Source: Gemmatimonas phototrophica (GTDB lineage: Bacteria; Gemmatimonadota; Gemmatimonadetes; Longimicrobiales; Gaopeijiaceae). From it: a stretch of DNA of 8,349 nt. Location of the stretch: positions 1 through 8,349 of the forward strand of contig CAMCNM010000077.1 in NCBI GenBank assembly GCA_945876015.1, written 5' to 3'. Every line of letters starts with the position of its first letter. Within the stretch, counting starts at the first letter, position 1. The position numbers were made by a program, and so were the translations under genes. Below, piece by piece: positions 1-5,543 of the stretch. The notes under the pieces are model-generated. The model was given only the letters and a program-made list of their open reading frames with translations. It had not been told where the DNA came from and did not search any database.

Positions 1-701
1 AACGCTTCGCCGCGGTTTTCGATGAGCACGCTGTCTGGCTCGGGATAGGCACTCGCTGGCAATAACAGATTCCACACCCAGCCGGAGTACCTGGTCGGCA
101 AGCCTACGTTGTATGCGCTTACCCAATCGGGGAGACTCTCACGGTACCAGTGGCTCGTCGTGAATAGCCCGGGCGTCGAATACCAGTAGACCTCCTGCTT
201 GGACCGCCCCACGGGCAGGATGGCCCCGCGATCCTTGTACGAGACCGAGAGCGTCCGTGTTCTCGGATCGGCGGTGGTGAGCCAGTCGGTCAATGTGGTG
301 CCGCGAAAGCGCGCTGGTGAGGCCCCGGCTCCCCCTCCGGCCACCAGCGGGGTGTTGTCGTTCACGCCGGCCAGGTTGCGGGTGATTCCGGTGCTTCGCG
401 GGAATCGTCCCGACATCATGGTTGCGTGACCCGGAGCCGTCTCCGTGATGGCGTGGTCATGATGCGCATTCGTGAACAGCGCGCCGCCCTCGAGGAGCCG
501 CTTCAGTCCGCCCGTCAGCTGGTCCTTCCACCGATCCAGGTAGTCGGCCCGCATCTGGTCGACGGCGATGAAGACGAGGAGGGTCGGCCGGACGACTTGC
601 TGGGCAGGGGCATCGAGCGTGGCGGGCTGGGCTGCGAGACCAGAAGGCGTGGCGAGGCCGAGAAAGGCCAACAGCAGGCCGGTTCCGGAACGTGGGCGCA
701 T
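1..701 (-). CDS. PafA-like alkaline phosphatase, N-terminal part (cut by window edge)
   Basis: This is the first 233 residues of an exported metal-dependent phosphatase of the alkaline phosphatase superfamily. The C-terminal part lies beyond base 1. The N-terminus has a hydrophobic stretch (residues 8-23) ending in GLAAQ, a plausible Sec signal peptide. The core opens with FIAVDQMRADYL (44-55), where Asp48 is the expected metal ligand. ETAPGHATMMSG (87-98) follows, with Thr88 in the nucleophile position. Asn109 (GITRN) and Lys156/Arg158 in SYKDRGAILPVG (154-165) match the Asn, Lys and Arg that bind phosphate in PafA phosphomonoesterases. This points to monoesterase rather than diesterase activity, by analogy. 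The ATG at 701 has AAGGGA ten bases upstream. It lies 94 bp downstream of the lipid kinase gene on the same strand. Codon use is looser than in the neighbours, with TTA, CTA, GTA and ACA present. The family is clear, but the natural substrate is unknown. Confidence 0.85.
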   Translation of the reverse strand, partial: MRPRSGTGLLLAFLGLATPSGLAAQPATLDAPAQQVVRPTLLVFIAVDQMRADYLDRWKDQLTGGLKRLLEGGALFTNAHHDHAITETAPGHATMMSGRFPRSTGITRNLAGVNDNTPLVAGGGAGASPARFRGTTLTDWLTTADPRTRTLSVSYKDRGAILPVGRSKQEVYWYSTPGLFTTSHWYRESLPDWVSAYNVGLPTRYSGWVWNLLLPASAYPEPDSVLIENRGEA

Positions 702-796
702 CCGCGTTGAGTCCCTTGTGGCTGGAAGAGCTTCTGCCCGTCTCAATGTGAACAACGTAGGACGCGCAAATCCGGGGGGCGAACGGAGCGGCCCCT

Positions 797-1525
797 TCAG
801 CTGAGCAGAGCCCAGGCGACCGCGGCCGCTGCTACCTGCACCGTCATGTTGTCCAATCCGTGGCTCGAAAAGGCCTCAACCAGCGTGCAGGCGGCACCGC
901 AGACGGCTCCCACACCGATCGCTGGGCCCGCGCCGATTCCTGTCTGCGCGAGCACGAGCACCGCGGCCGCGGTGCCGACCAAGAGCACCGCACCGCTGCC
1001 CTCGAGGCTGCGCGTCGCCGGCACGCCCGCGAGGGAGGGCACGCGGTATCGGTGTCGGCCCCAACGAGTGCCGACCGGCTCGCCCACCGCGTCACCCCAA
1101 CCGCAGACCATGTAGCCGACCGGCGCGAAGGGCGCGAAGAACACGTTGGCGAGGATGCCGCCGAGCGCGGTGGTGACGAGTGGGATCACGACGAACAGCG
1201 TGCGGTGCGGCGCGTCGGTCGGCCGCGCCATCGCTTCGTAGAACGCGAAGCCCTCGCCGCGCAGCGCCGCGAAGAGGACGAGCAGGGTGGTCACGCCCCC
1301 GAGCACGACCACGCCGGGGAGGCCCCAGGCGATCTGTACGAGGCCCGCGGCCGAGATGATGAGGAAGTGGAAGATCTTGCGCGTGTAGGGAGCGCGGATG
1401 CCGCGGCTGGCCCGCAGCCACCCCACCAGGGCCGCCGCCGCGCCCGCGTAGGCGGCCGCGAGGGGCACGCCTGCCGCGAGCAGCGGCCACGAGGGAAGGA
1501 ACGGCTGGAGCCAGCCCGCGATCAC
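797..1525 (-). CDS. CTP-dependent lipid kinase, SEC59/DGK1/phytol kinase family
   Basis: This 242-residue integral membrane protein is predicted to phosphorylate a membrane lipid alcohol (phytol, dolichol or diacylglycerol), usually with CTP in this family. The family signatures occur in the expected order: RKIFHF (49-54), GWGDAVGEPVG (142-152), TRSLEGS (171-177) and a C-terminal E-x(6)-GLDNMTVQ (217-230). About seven hydrophobic segments are visible, roughly at 12-36, 55-65, 68-86, 108-135, 178-195, 200-216 and 230-241, so it should sit in the inner membrane. The start is a GTG whose bases overlap the TGA of the upstream remnant (GTGA), which suggests translational coupling. GGGGAG lies only 2 nt before the GTG. 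A second GTG at residue 20 is less likely because it would remove most of the first membrane segment. Automatic pipelines may label this family phosphatidate cytidylyltransferase. The exact substrate cannot be read from the sequence. Confidence 0.8.
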   Translation of the reverse strand: MIAGWLQPFLPSWPLLAAGVPLAAAYAGAAAALVGWLRASRGIRAPYTRKIFHFLIISAAGLVQIAWGLPGVVVLGGVTTLLVLFAALRGEGFAFYEAMARPTDAPHRTLFVVIPLVTTALGGILANVFFAPFAPVGYMVCGWGDAVGEPVGTRWGRHRYRVPSLAGVPATRSLEGSGAVLLVGTAAAVLVLAQTGIGAGPAIGVGAVCGAACTLVEAFSSHGLDNMTVQVAAAAVAWALLS

Positions 1526-1719
1526 CGCTCCCCGAACGGAAGCGGCGGCAGCGTCTGGAGGTAGGCGAACAGCGCGCGCTTCTCGGTCTCGTTCATCTTG
1601 TCGAGCGCGGCGGTCGGCATCATCGGATCGAGCGCCAGGCCATCCTTCCGCTTGCCGGTGGCCAACACCTGGACGAAGTCCTCGTAGGTCCAGCCCTTCA
1701 TCCCGGTTTCGTGCGGATC
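1522..1719 (-). pseudogene. Headless C-terminal remnant of a c-type cytochrome domain
   Basis: The reading frame ending at 1522 encodes about 65 residues that look like the tail of a class I cytochrome c domain of the alcohol or gluconate dehydrogenase type. They begin DPHETGMKGWTYEDF and continue with a TGKRKDG stretch, an ALDPMMP segment carrying the probable Met haem ligand, and ALFAYLQTLPPLPFGER at the end. The haem-attachment CxxCH and the first half of the domain are missing. The same frame meets a TGA at 1744-1746, and the sequence between there and 1719 shows no cytochrome similarity. The only internal ATG (1701, giving 59 residues) has no Shine-Dalgarno sequence. The stop overlaps the GTG of the lipid kinase, so the intact ancestor was probably the upstream gene of a coupled pair. 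A small functional protein is possible but unlikely without the haem site. The assignment rests on motif reading alone. Confidence 0.6.
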
Positions 1720-1842
1720 GCGAGGTCTCCAGGACGCGGAAGATCAGAACGGTTGAGTATGTAACATGCGTGTGGCATTTGGTCCGGGGAATGGTTTCTT
1801 AGGCCGCGGAAGCTGCCGCATGGCTAGCTCCCGGATGTGATG

Positions 1843-1848
1843 TATAGT
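1843..1848 (+). promoter_or_regulatory. Candidate -10 element (TATAGT) for the D-amino-acid aminotransferase gene
   Basis: TATAGT matches the sigma-70-type -10 consensus at five of six bases and lies in the most AT-rich part of the 1720-1873 intergenic stretch. Transcription would begin near 1855, leaving a leader of about 20 nt before the ATG at 1874. No recognisable -35 hexamer sits 16-18 bp upstream. The placement argues against the in-frame ATG at 1850, which would fall at or before the transcript start. The rest of this intergenic stretch holds only weak inverted repeats. Confidence 0.35.
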
Positions 1849-1863
1849 TATGCACCTTCTTCC

Positions 1864-1867
1864 GGAG
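1864..1867 (+). promoter_or_regulatory. Shine-Dalgarno GGAG deciding the aminotransferase start
   Basis: GGAG lies six bases before the ATG at 1874, ideal spacing. The alternative upstream ATG at 1850 has no such element. The family N-terminus (short strand, N-G, then DDRGF) also fits the 1874 start. Confidence 0.6.
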
Positions 1868-1873
1868 CGTTTG

Positions 1874-2752
1874 ATGAGCACGGTCTATCTCAACGGCGAA
1901 CTGCTCCCGAGCGAGCGCGCCATGATCTCGGTGGACGACCGCGGCTTCCTCTTCGCGGACGGCATCTACGAGGTCACCCCCGCCTACCGCGGCGCGCCAT
2001 TCCGCATCGAGCGGCATCTCGACCGCATGCGGCGCGGGCTGTCGGAGCTGCGCATCGATTACGACCCCGCGCCGCTGGTCGACGTCCATCAGCGCCTGAT
2101 CGCGGCGAACGGTCTCGAGGGCGAAGAGGTCTCGATCGTATACGTGCAGGTGACGCGCGGGGTAGCGCCGCGCGCGCACGCGTTCCCGACCACGCCGGTG
2201 CGCCCCACCGTCTACGCGTTCGCGAAGGCGTTCAAGCGGCCGGCGCGCGCGGTGTGGGAGAAGGGCTACTCCGCCACCACGGTGCCCGACCGCCGATGGG
2301 CTCGCGCGGACATCAAGACGATCGGGCTGCTGCCCAACTGCCTCGCGTTGCAGGCCGCGGTCGAGGACGGGACGAACGACGCGCTCCTCGTGCGGGACGG
2401 CGTGGCGCTCGAGGGCGCGCTCAACAACTTCTTCGCCGTGATCGACGGCGCGGTCGTCACGCATCCCGCGACGAACCACATCCTGCACGGGATCACGCGC
2501 GAGTACGTGCTCGAGCTGTGCTGGGAGAGCGGTCTCAAGGTGGAGGAGCGGCCGATCCAGGTCGAGGAGCTGGCGCGGGCCTCCGAAGCGTTCTTCACCG
2601 GGACCACGACAGAGGTGCGCCCGACCGTGAAGATCGACGGGCGTCCGGTGGGCGACGGGAAGGTGGGCCCGGTCGCGACGCAACTGCAGGACGCCTATCT
2701 GGAAGGCGTCGAGCGCGCGTCCCCGCCGCGGCCGGGAGATAGCCCCCGCTAG
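1874..2752 (+). CDS. dat: D-amino-acid aminotransferase (PLP fold type IV)
   Basis: This 292-residue cytosolic PLP enzyme is predicted to transfer amino groups between D-amino acids and 2-oxo acids (D-alanine + 2-oxoglutarate giving pyruvate + D-glutamate), supplying D-amino acids for peptidoglycan. VDDRGFLFADGIYEV (20-34) is the class IV opening, and Tyr32 aligns with the substrate-binding Tyr31 of the Bacillus enzyme. VTRGVAPRAHAFP (93-105) keeps Arg100 and His102, the pair that binds the substrate carboxylate in D-alanine transaminases and distinguishes them from branched-chain enzymes. Lys148 in ADIKTIGLL is the PLP lysine, and Glu180 in LEGALNN is the pyridine-N ligand. GTTTEVRPTVKIDG and DGKVG near the C-terminus are also typical. 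The residues after Glu180 are Ala-Leu-Asn where the Bacillus enzyme has serines. The length is normal for the family, slightly long at the Pro-rich tail. The stop overlaps that of the convergent gene. Substrate range is less certain than family. Confidence 0.85.
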   Translation: MSTVYLNGELLPSERAMISVDDRGFLFADGIYEVTPAYRGAPFRIERHLDRMRRGLSELRIDYDPAPLVDVHQRLIAANGLEGEEVSIVYVQVTRGVAPRAHAFPTTPVRPTVYAFAKAFKRPARAVWEKGYSATTVPDRRWARADIKTIGLLPNCLALQAAVEDGTNDALLVRDGVALEGALNNFFAVIDGAVVTHPATNHILHGITREYVLELCWESGLKVEERPIQVEELARASEAFFTGTTTEVRPTVKIDGRPVGDGKVGPVATQLQDAYLEGVERASPPRPGDSPR

Positions 2753-3276
2753 AACGGGTGGCTGTCCGTGACCTCGATGGTGAGGTTTTGCTGGCCGCAG
2801 GGATCGCCTTCGACGAGCGTTCCCGTCACGGAGACGAGCGTGTCCACGCGATGCTTCCCGGCGATCCCGACGAGGTGATACGTCACTTCGCCCTTCTTCA
2901 TCGGCACGCAGTCCCCGACGTTCTCGCCGATGAAGCCGGTGAGCTGGGTGGTCCCGTCCGCGGAGGCCACGTGGAACGGCGCCGTCATCGCGATGGGCCG
3001 CTCGTCGAACAGGCTGACGAAGATGTAGTGCGCCCCGTTGACCTGCGCCCAGATCGGCACCTTCACGGTGGTGGTGAAAGCCCCCTCCTTGTCGGTCGTG
3101 ATCCGGCCGAGCAGCTCGTAGGACTGGAGGTTGGCGAACGCGACCAGCATGAGGGTCTCGGGCATCAGTCCGGCGGTCCCTACCGTGACCTCGGAACCGA
3201 TCACCCCACCGCGGGGCGTCATGGGCAGCTTCTCCGCTTCCGCGAGGGTTCTCGGGAGCTTTCTCGGCTCGGTCAT
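2749..3276 (-). CDS. Uncharacterised protein with an Ig-like domain followed by an OB-like domain
   Basis: I do not recognise a named function for this 175-residue protein. Residues about 26-105 (GSEVTVGTAGLMPETLMLVA, then alternating strand-like segments up to APFHVAS) look like an Ig/IPT-type beta-sandwich of the kind that decorates extracellular proteins. Residues about 118-172 resemble DUF5818-like OB folds: a Cys (C123, GDCVPM), a KKGEVTYHLVG strand pair, VSVTGTLVEGDPC (148-160), and a TIEVT end strand. The only two cysteines, C123 and C160, could form a disulfide. No signal peptide, lipobox or membrane segment is visible, and no upstream in-frame start would add one, which is odd for such folds. 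The ATG at 3276 has no clear Shine-Dalgarno sequence. Coding is supported by the uninterrupted strand-like pattern and by a stop neatly abutting the neighbour's. The promoter region is shared with the divergent NHL lipoprotein gene. Confidence 0.65.
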   Translation of the reverse strand: MTEPRKLPRTLAEAEKLPMTPRGGVIGSEVTVGTAGLMPETLMLVAFANLQSYELLGRITTDKEGAFTTTVKVPIWAQVNGAHYIFVSLFDERPIAMTAPFHVASADGTTQLTGFIGENVGDCVPMKKGEVTYHLVGIAGKHRVDTLVSVTGTLVEGDPCGQQNLTIEVTDSHPF

Positions 3277-3314
3277 GGTCGTCCGGGGCGGGAGGTGGGG
3301 GGAGGCGCCTCTGG

Positions 3315-3320
3315 ATTCTA
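3315..3320 (-). promoter_or_regulatory. Candidate -10 element (TAGAAT) for the two-domain protein gene
   Basis: On the minus strand the hexamer reads TAGAAT, five of six bases of the consensus, placing a transcript start near 3308 and a leader of about 30 nt before the ATG at 3276. No -35 box is evident in the GC-rich DNA upstream. This is the only good hexamer in the first part of the gap. Confidence 0.3.
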
Positions 3321-3436
3321 ACGGGACCCGGGGCTCGCCGCGACCGCCGCCAGGCCATATTTTCTCCCCCTTCCGAGCCCCCCCCTTCGTGCCCCCATCG
3401 GCCGGCGCCCTTCGCGGGCGAGCAGGCCCGATTCTC

Positions 3437-3445
3437 TGGTAGATT
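3437..3445 (+). promoter_or_regulatory. Candidate extended -10 (TGG-TAGATT) for the NHL lipoprotein gene
   Basis: TG, one base, then TAGATT forms an extended -10, which would excuse the lack of a -35 box in the surrounding GC-rich sequence. Transcription would start near 3452, with a leader of about 25 nt containing the purine-rich ribosome-binding site. Confidence 0.35.
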
Positions 3446-3462
3446 CTGCGGAAAGCCTCAAC

Positions 3463-3470
3463 GGAGAGAG
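3463..3470 (+). promoter_or_regulatory. Shine-Dalgarno GGAGAGAG of the NHL lipoprotein gene
   Basis: A purine run GGAGAGAG lies six bases before the ATG at 3477. It supports that start over the in-frame ATG two codons later, although the two differ by only two residues. Confidence 0.55.
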
Positions 3471-3476
3471 AGCATC

Positions 3477-4634
3477 ATGAGCATGGATCGCGTGGGACTG
3501 ACCCTCCTTCTGGGTGGCCTCGCCCTGCTCCCCGGCTGCGCGCCGGCGGACAGTGCGGCGGACGTCCCGGCCGACCCGATCGTGAAGGGCGGAACGGACA
3601 TGAACGGAGCGTACAGCGGGGCTCCGCTGAGCTGGTGGAAGCCCCATCCGGACAGCGCCCAGGGCTTCGGCTATGCCCAGGTTTCCGGGGTGGTGGCGGA
3701 CAGCGAGGATCGGGTCCTCATCGGGATCCGGGGGGACATCGACGTCGAGACCGGCGCGGAGAGGCCGAACAGCTCGAACTGGATCGTGATCGCCAACAAG
3801 GACGGCGAGATCGTGGACCGCTGGACCCAGTGGGACACGATGATCGGCTTCCCCCACCAGCTCTACATCAGCCCGTACGATCCGGAGCGCCACATCTGGG
3901 TCGTGGACCGGGGGTCGAACTCGCAGAACAGCCTGAAGGACGTCCACGAGCAGATCCTCAAGTTCACGAACGACGGCAAGCAGCTCGTGATGCGTCTCCG
4001 TGACCCGAATCCGACGCAGGGCAAGGGTGGCCCGGTCGCGCGCGACAACCCGAATCCCGGACCGTTCGATTACGGTCAGGCATCGACGATGACGTTCCTG
4101 CCCAACGGCGACTTCCTGGTGGCCGACGGCTACCAGAACGGCCGCATCATCCGCTACAACGCGGCGGGTGAGCTCGTGTCGGAGTTCGGCTCGGTGGGCA
4201 GCGGACCCGGCCAGTTCGACCTCGTGCACGGCGTCGCGGTGGGTCCGGAGGGCAGGATCTATACGGCGGACCGTAACAACAGCCGCATCGAGGTGTTTTC
4301 GGCCGACGGTCAGTTCATCGAGGAGTGGCCAAACGTCATCGACCCGGTCGGTGTCTACGTCGATGCGAGCGAGGGCGTGTGGGTGGTCTCGGCGGGCGGA
4401 AACCGCATCCTCAAGTACAACACCAACGGGCAGCTCCTGACCTACTTCGGCGGGTACGGCAAGACGACCGGAGGGTTCGACGGAGGTCTGGCGCGCCCGC
4501 ACCAGCTGTCGGTGGATCCTCAGGGCAACGCCTACGTCACAGGCTACGACGGCCCCTGGCTGAACAAGTTCATGCCGGACCCCGCGGGGGATCCGTCCAG
4601 GCTGGTGGGTCAGCCGTACAAGCTCCCGCAGTAA
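3477..4634 (+). CDS. NHL-repeat beta-propeller lipoprotein
   Basis: This 385-residue envelope protein begins with a lipoprotein signal peptide: a short n-region with Arg5, a hydrophobic core (6-18) and the lipobox LLPGC, placing the acylated residue at Cys21. The mature part is a predicted beta-propeller built from NHL-type blades. The clearest runs are GFPHQLYISPYDPERHIWVV (124-143), TFLPNGDFLVADGYQNGRII (206-225), HGVAVGPEGRIYTADRNNSR (251-270), VGVYVDASEGVWVVSAGGNR (291-310) and PHQLSVDPQGNAYVTGYDG (341-359). Several blades end in a KF/RY/VF-NxDG-type turn. The D-R-N-N-S-R-I-E-V-F signature recalls the propeller of peptidylglycine alpha-hydroxyglycine lyases and six-bladed lipoproteins. 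No catalytic site can be claimed, and a binding or scaffold role is equally possible. The blade at 85-170 carries a long insertion. The gene appears to be transcribed alone, with its own promoter region and a hairpin downstream. Confidence 0.8.
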   Translation: MSMDRVGLTLLLGGLALLPGCAPADSAADVPADPIVKGGTDMNGAYSGAPLSWWKPHPDSAQGFGYAQVSGVVADSEDRVLIGIRGDIDVETGAERPNSSNWIVIANKDGEIVDRWTQWDTMIGFPHQLYISPYDPERHIWVVDRGSNSQNSLKDVHEQILKFTNDGKQLVMRLRDPNPTQGKGGPVARDNPNPGPFDYGQASTMTFLPNGDFLVADGYQNGRIIRYNAAGELVSEFGSVGSGPGQFDLVHGVAVGPEGRIYTADRNNSRIEVFSADGQFIEEWPNVIDPVGVYVDASEGVWVVSAGGNRILKYNTNGQLLTYFGGYGKTTGGFDGGLARPHQLSVDPQGNAYVTGYDGPWLNKFMPDPAGDPSRLVGQPYKLPQ

Positions 4635-4659
4635 CGAAGAGCCGATCGACCGAAGGAAG

Positions 4660-4706
4660 AACCGGCGTCGCGGCCCTGATGCTTGGGCGGCGACGCCGGC
4701 TTCGTT
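4660..4706 (+). terminator. Probable rho-independent terminator after the NHL lipoprotein gene
   Basis: CCGGCGTCGC (4662-4671) pairs perfectly with GCGACGCCGG (4690-4699). Inside, after one G-G mismatch, GCCC (4673-4676) pairs with GGGC (4685-4688) around an eight-base loop. The right arm is followed by CTTCGTTTC, a modest T-rich tail. The hairpin starts 27 nt after the stop codon. The tail is weaker than a textbook U-tract, so termination may be partial. Confidence 0.55.
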
Positions 4707-4811
4707 TCACGGTGTTATGGAGTACCATCCGCGATGGCGCATCGCGTCCGAACCCGGAGTGCACAGCCGGGCCCCCCTCTGAAGCCCTGAACCACGCTCG
4801 CTCGCAAGGGG

Positions 4812-5528
4812 CGGTACCCGTGGGGCGTGATGGACGGCCGGGCCCCGCTGTCACTGAAGGAGCTCGGCAAGGGGGAGCCGTGGTTCGCGTGCGGAGCCCT
4901 CTACAGCGCGACCGAGGAGATGGGAAAGGCGGCGCAGGCGCACGTGGCGTCCGTGTTGGCCGGAAAGGGTTACGCCAGCGAGTTCACAGACTTCACCGAC
5001 CGTTTGGAAGAAGCGGCGCGGACGCCCTTCCTGGGTGCCCCCACCGAGGAGAACCTCCGGAGCGTCTACTGGCGGAAGCGCCACGAGAAGTCGCCAGGCA
5101 CGGTGGATCCCGATCGGGATCGGTGCGGGATCGTCTGGATGTGCCCGGAGGCTCCGTTCGACGGATCCGGTGCCGTCGAGGCGATCCGGCTGGCGGAGGA
5201 GGCCCTTCCTCGGCACGGCTTCGAGCCGCATATCGGCCTGATGATCCGGTCCCCGCGGAGCCTCAAGATGTTCGTCGCGATCGTTTATGACCGGGACGAG
5301 GAAGGGGATGACGCGCGGGCACTTGCGTGCCATGACGAGCTCCTCTCGAGCTTTGTCGGCCTCGGCTTCATTCCCTATCGGCTCGGCCTCCAGTCCATGG
5401 ATCTGCTGCCTCCGGCCGACGTGTACGACTCCGTGATCGACGGCCGCAAGGCCCTTCTCGATCCCGGAAATATTCTGGCGCCGGGGCGGTACGACTTTCG
5501 AGCGAGCGGCCAGCAGCGTGGGCGATAG
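4812..5528 (+). pseudogene. C-terminal half of a vanillyl-alcohol oxidase/4-cresol dehydrogenase-like flavoprotein
   Basis: The frame encodes the substrate (cap) domain of an FAD-linked oxidase. Family landmarks, numbered from the GTG at 4827, are the ACGALYSATEE region (21-31), YWRKR (81-85), GIVWMCPEAPFDGSG (101-115), HGFEPHIGL (130-138), PYRLGLQSMDL (183-193) and LDPGNILAPGRYDF (211-224) at the true C-terminus. Similarity continues upstream of any ATG, to RYPWGV at 4812-4829. The N-terminal FAD-binding domain of about 250 residues is absent, and a TGA closes the frame at 4788-4790. Full-length relatives have roughly 500 residues, against 233 here. No Shine-Dalgarno sequence is properly spaced before the GTG or the following ATG. 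Known members oxidise phenolic alcohols and pass electrons to oxygen or a cytochrome. This fragment should bind no FAD. The remaining frame is intact, so the truncation is recent, or it is an assembly fault. The stop is 2 nt from the convergent NamZ stop. Confidence 0.75.
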
Positions 5529-5543
5529 CTCTACCGGTAGAGC
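5528..5543. repeat. 16-bp perfect palindrome between convergent genes
   Basis: GCTCTACCGGTAGAGC is a perfect dyad with no spacer. It spans the 2-nt gap between two convergent stop codons and includes the TAG of NamZ. As RNA it could fold into a 6-bp stem with a CCGG loop on either strand. GCTCT occurs again at 5549-5553, giving an alternative pairing with AGAGC at 5539-5543. No U-run follows on either strand, so a terminator role is uncertain. Confidence 0.5.

Noticed and set aside
768..796. GGGGC/GCCCC hairpin after the lipid kinase stop as a terminator
   Set aside because: The stem is only five base pairs, lies in G/C runs where such pairing is expected by chance, and has no T-run after it.
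1800..1824. Imperfect hairpin GCGG/CCGC in the gap before the aminotransferase gene
   Set aside because: A four-pair stem in GC-rich DNA is weak, and there is no T-tract or known riboswitch feature around it.
1850..1873. Upstream ATG for the aminotransferase
   Set aside because: It lies beside the candidate -10 with no ribosome-binding site, and the extra eight residues do not belong to the family.
1799..3358. 519-codon open frame on the minus strand across the aminotransferase gene
   Set aside because: It is an Arg/His/Asp-rich, low-complexity translation antisense to a clearly conserved enzyme and continues into the next gene region. This is typical of high-GC shadow frames.
3360..3400. 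C-rich runs in the divergent control region as a repeat or regulatory array
   Set aside because: The runs are irregular and have no repeated unit or symmetry. They are better explained as compositional bias.
3318..4502. 394-codon open frame antisense to the NHL lipoprotein
   Set aside because: No recognisable domain, and the composition is that of an antisense shadow. The plus-strand frame has a lipobox, repeat blades and a Shine-Dalgarno sequence.
4635..4811. Missing FAD domain of the flavoprotein encoded upstream in a shifted frame
   Set aside because: I read the upstream frames and found no FAD-binding loop or other VAO-family motif. The stretch holds the terminator hairpin and otherwise featureless sequence.
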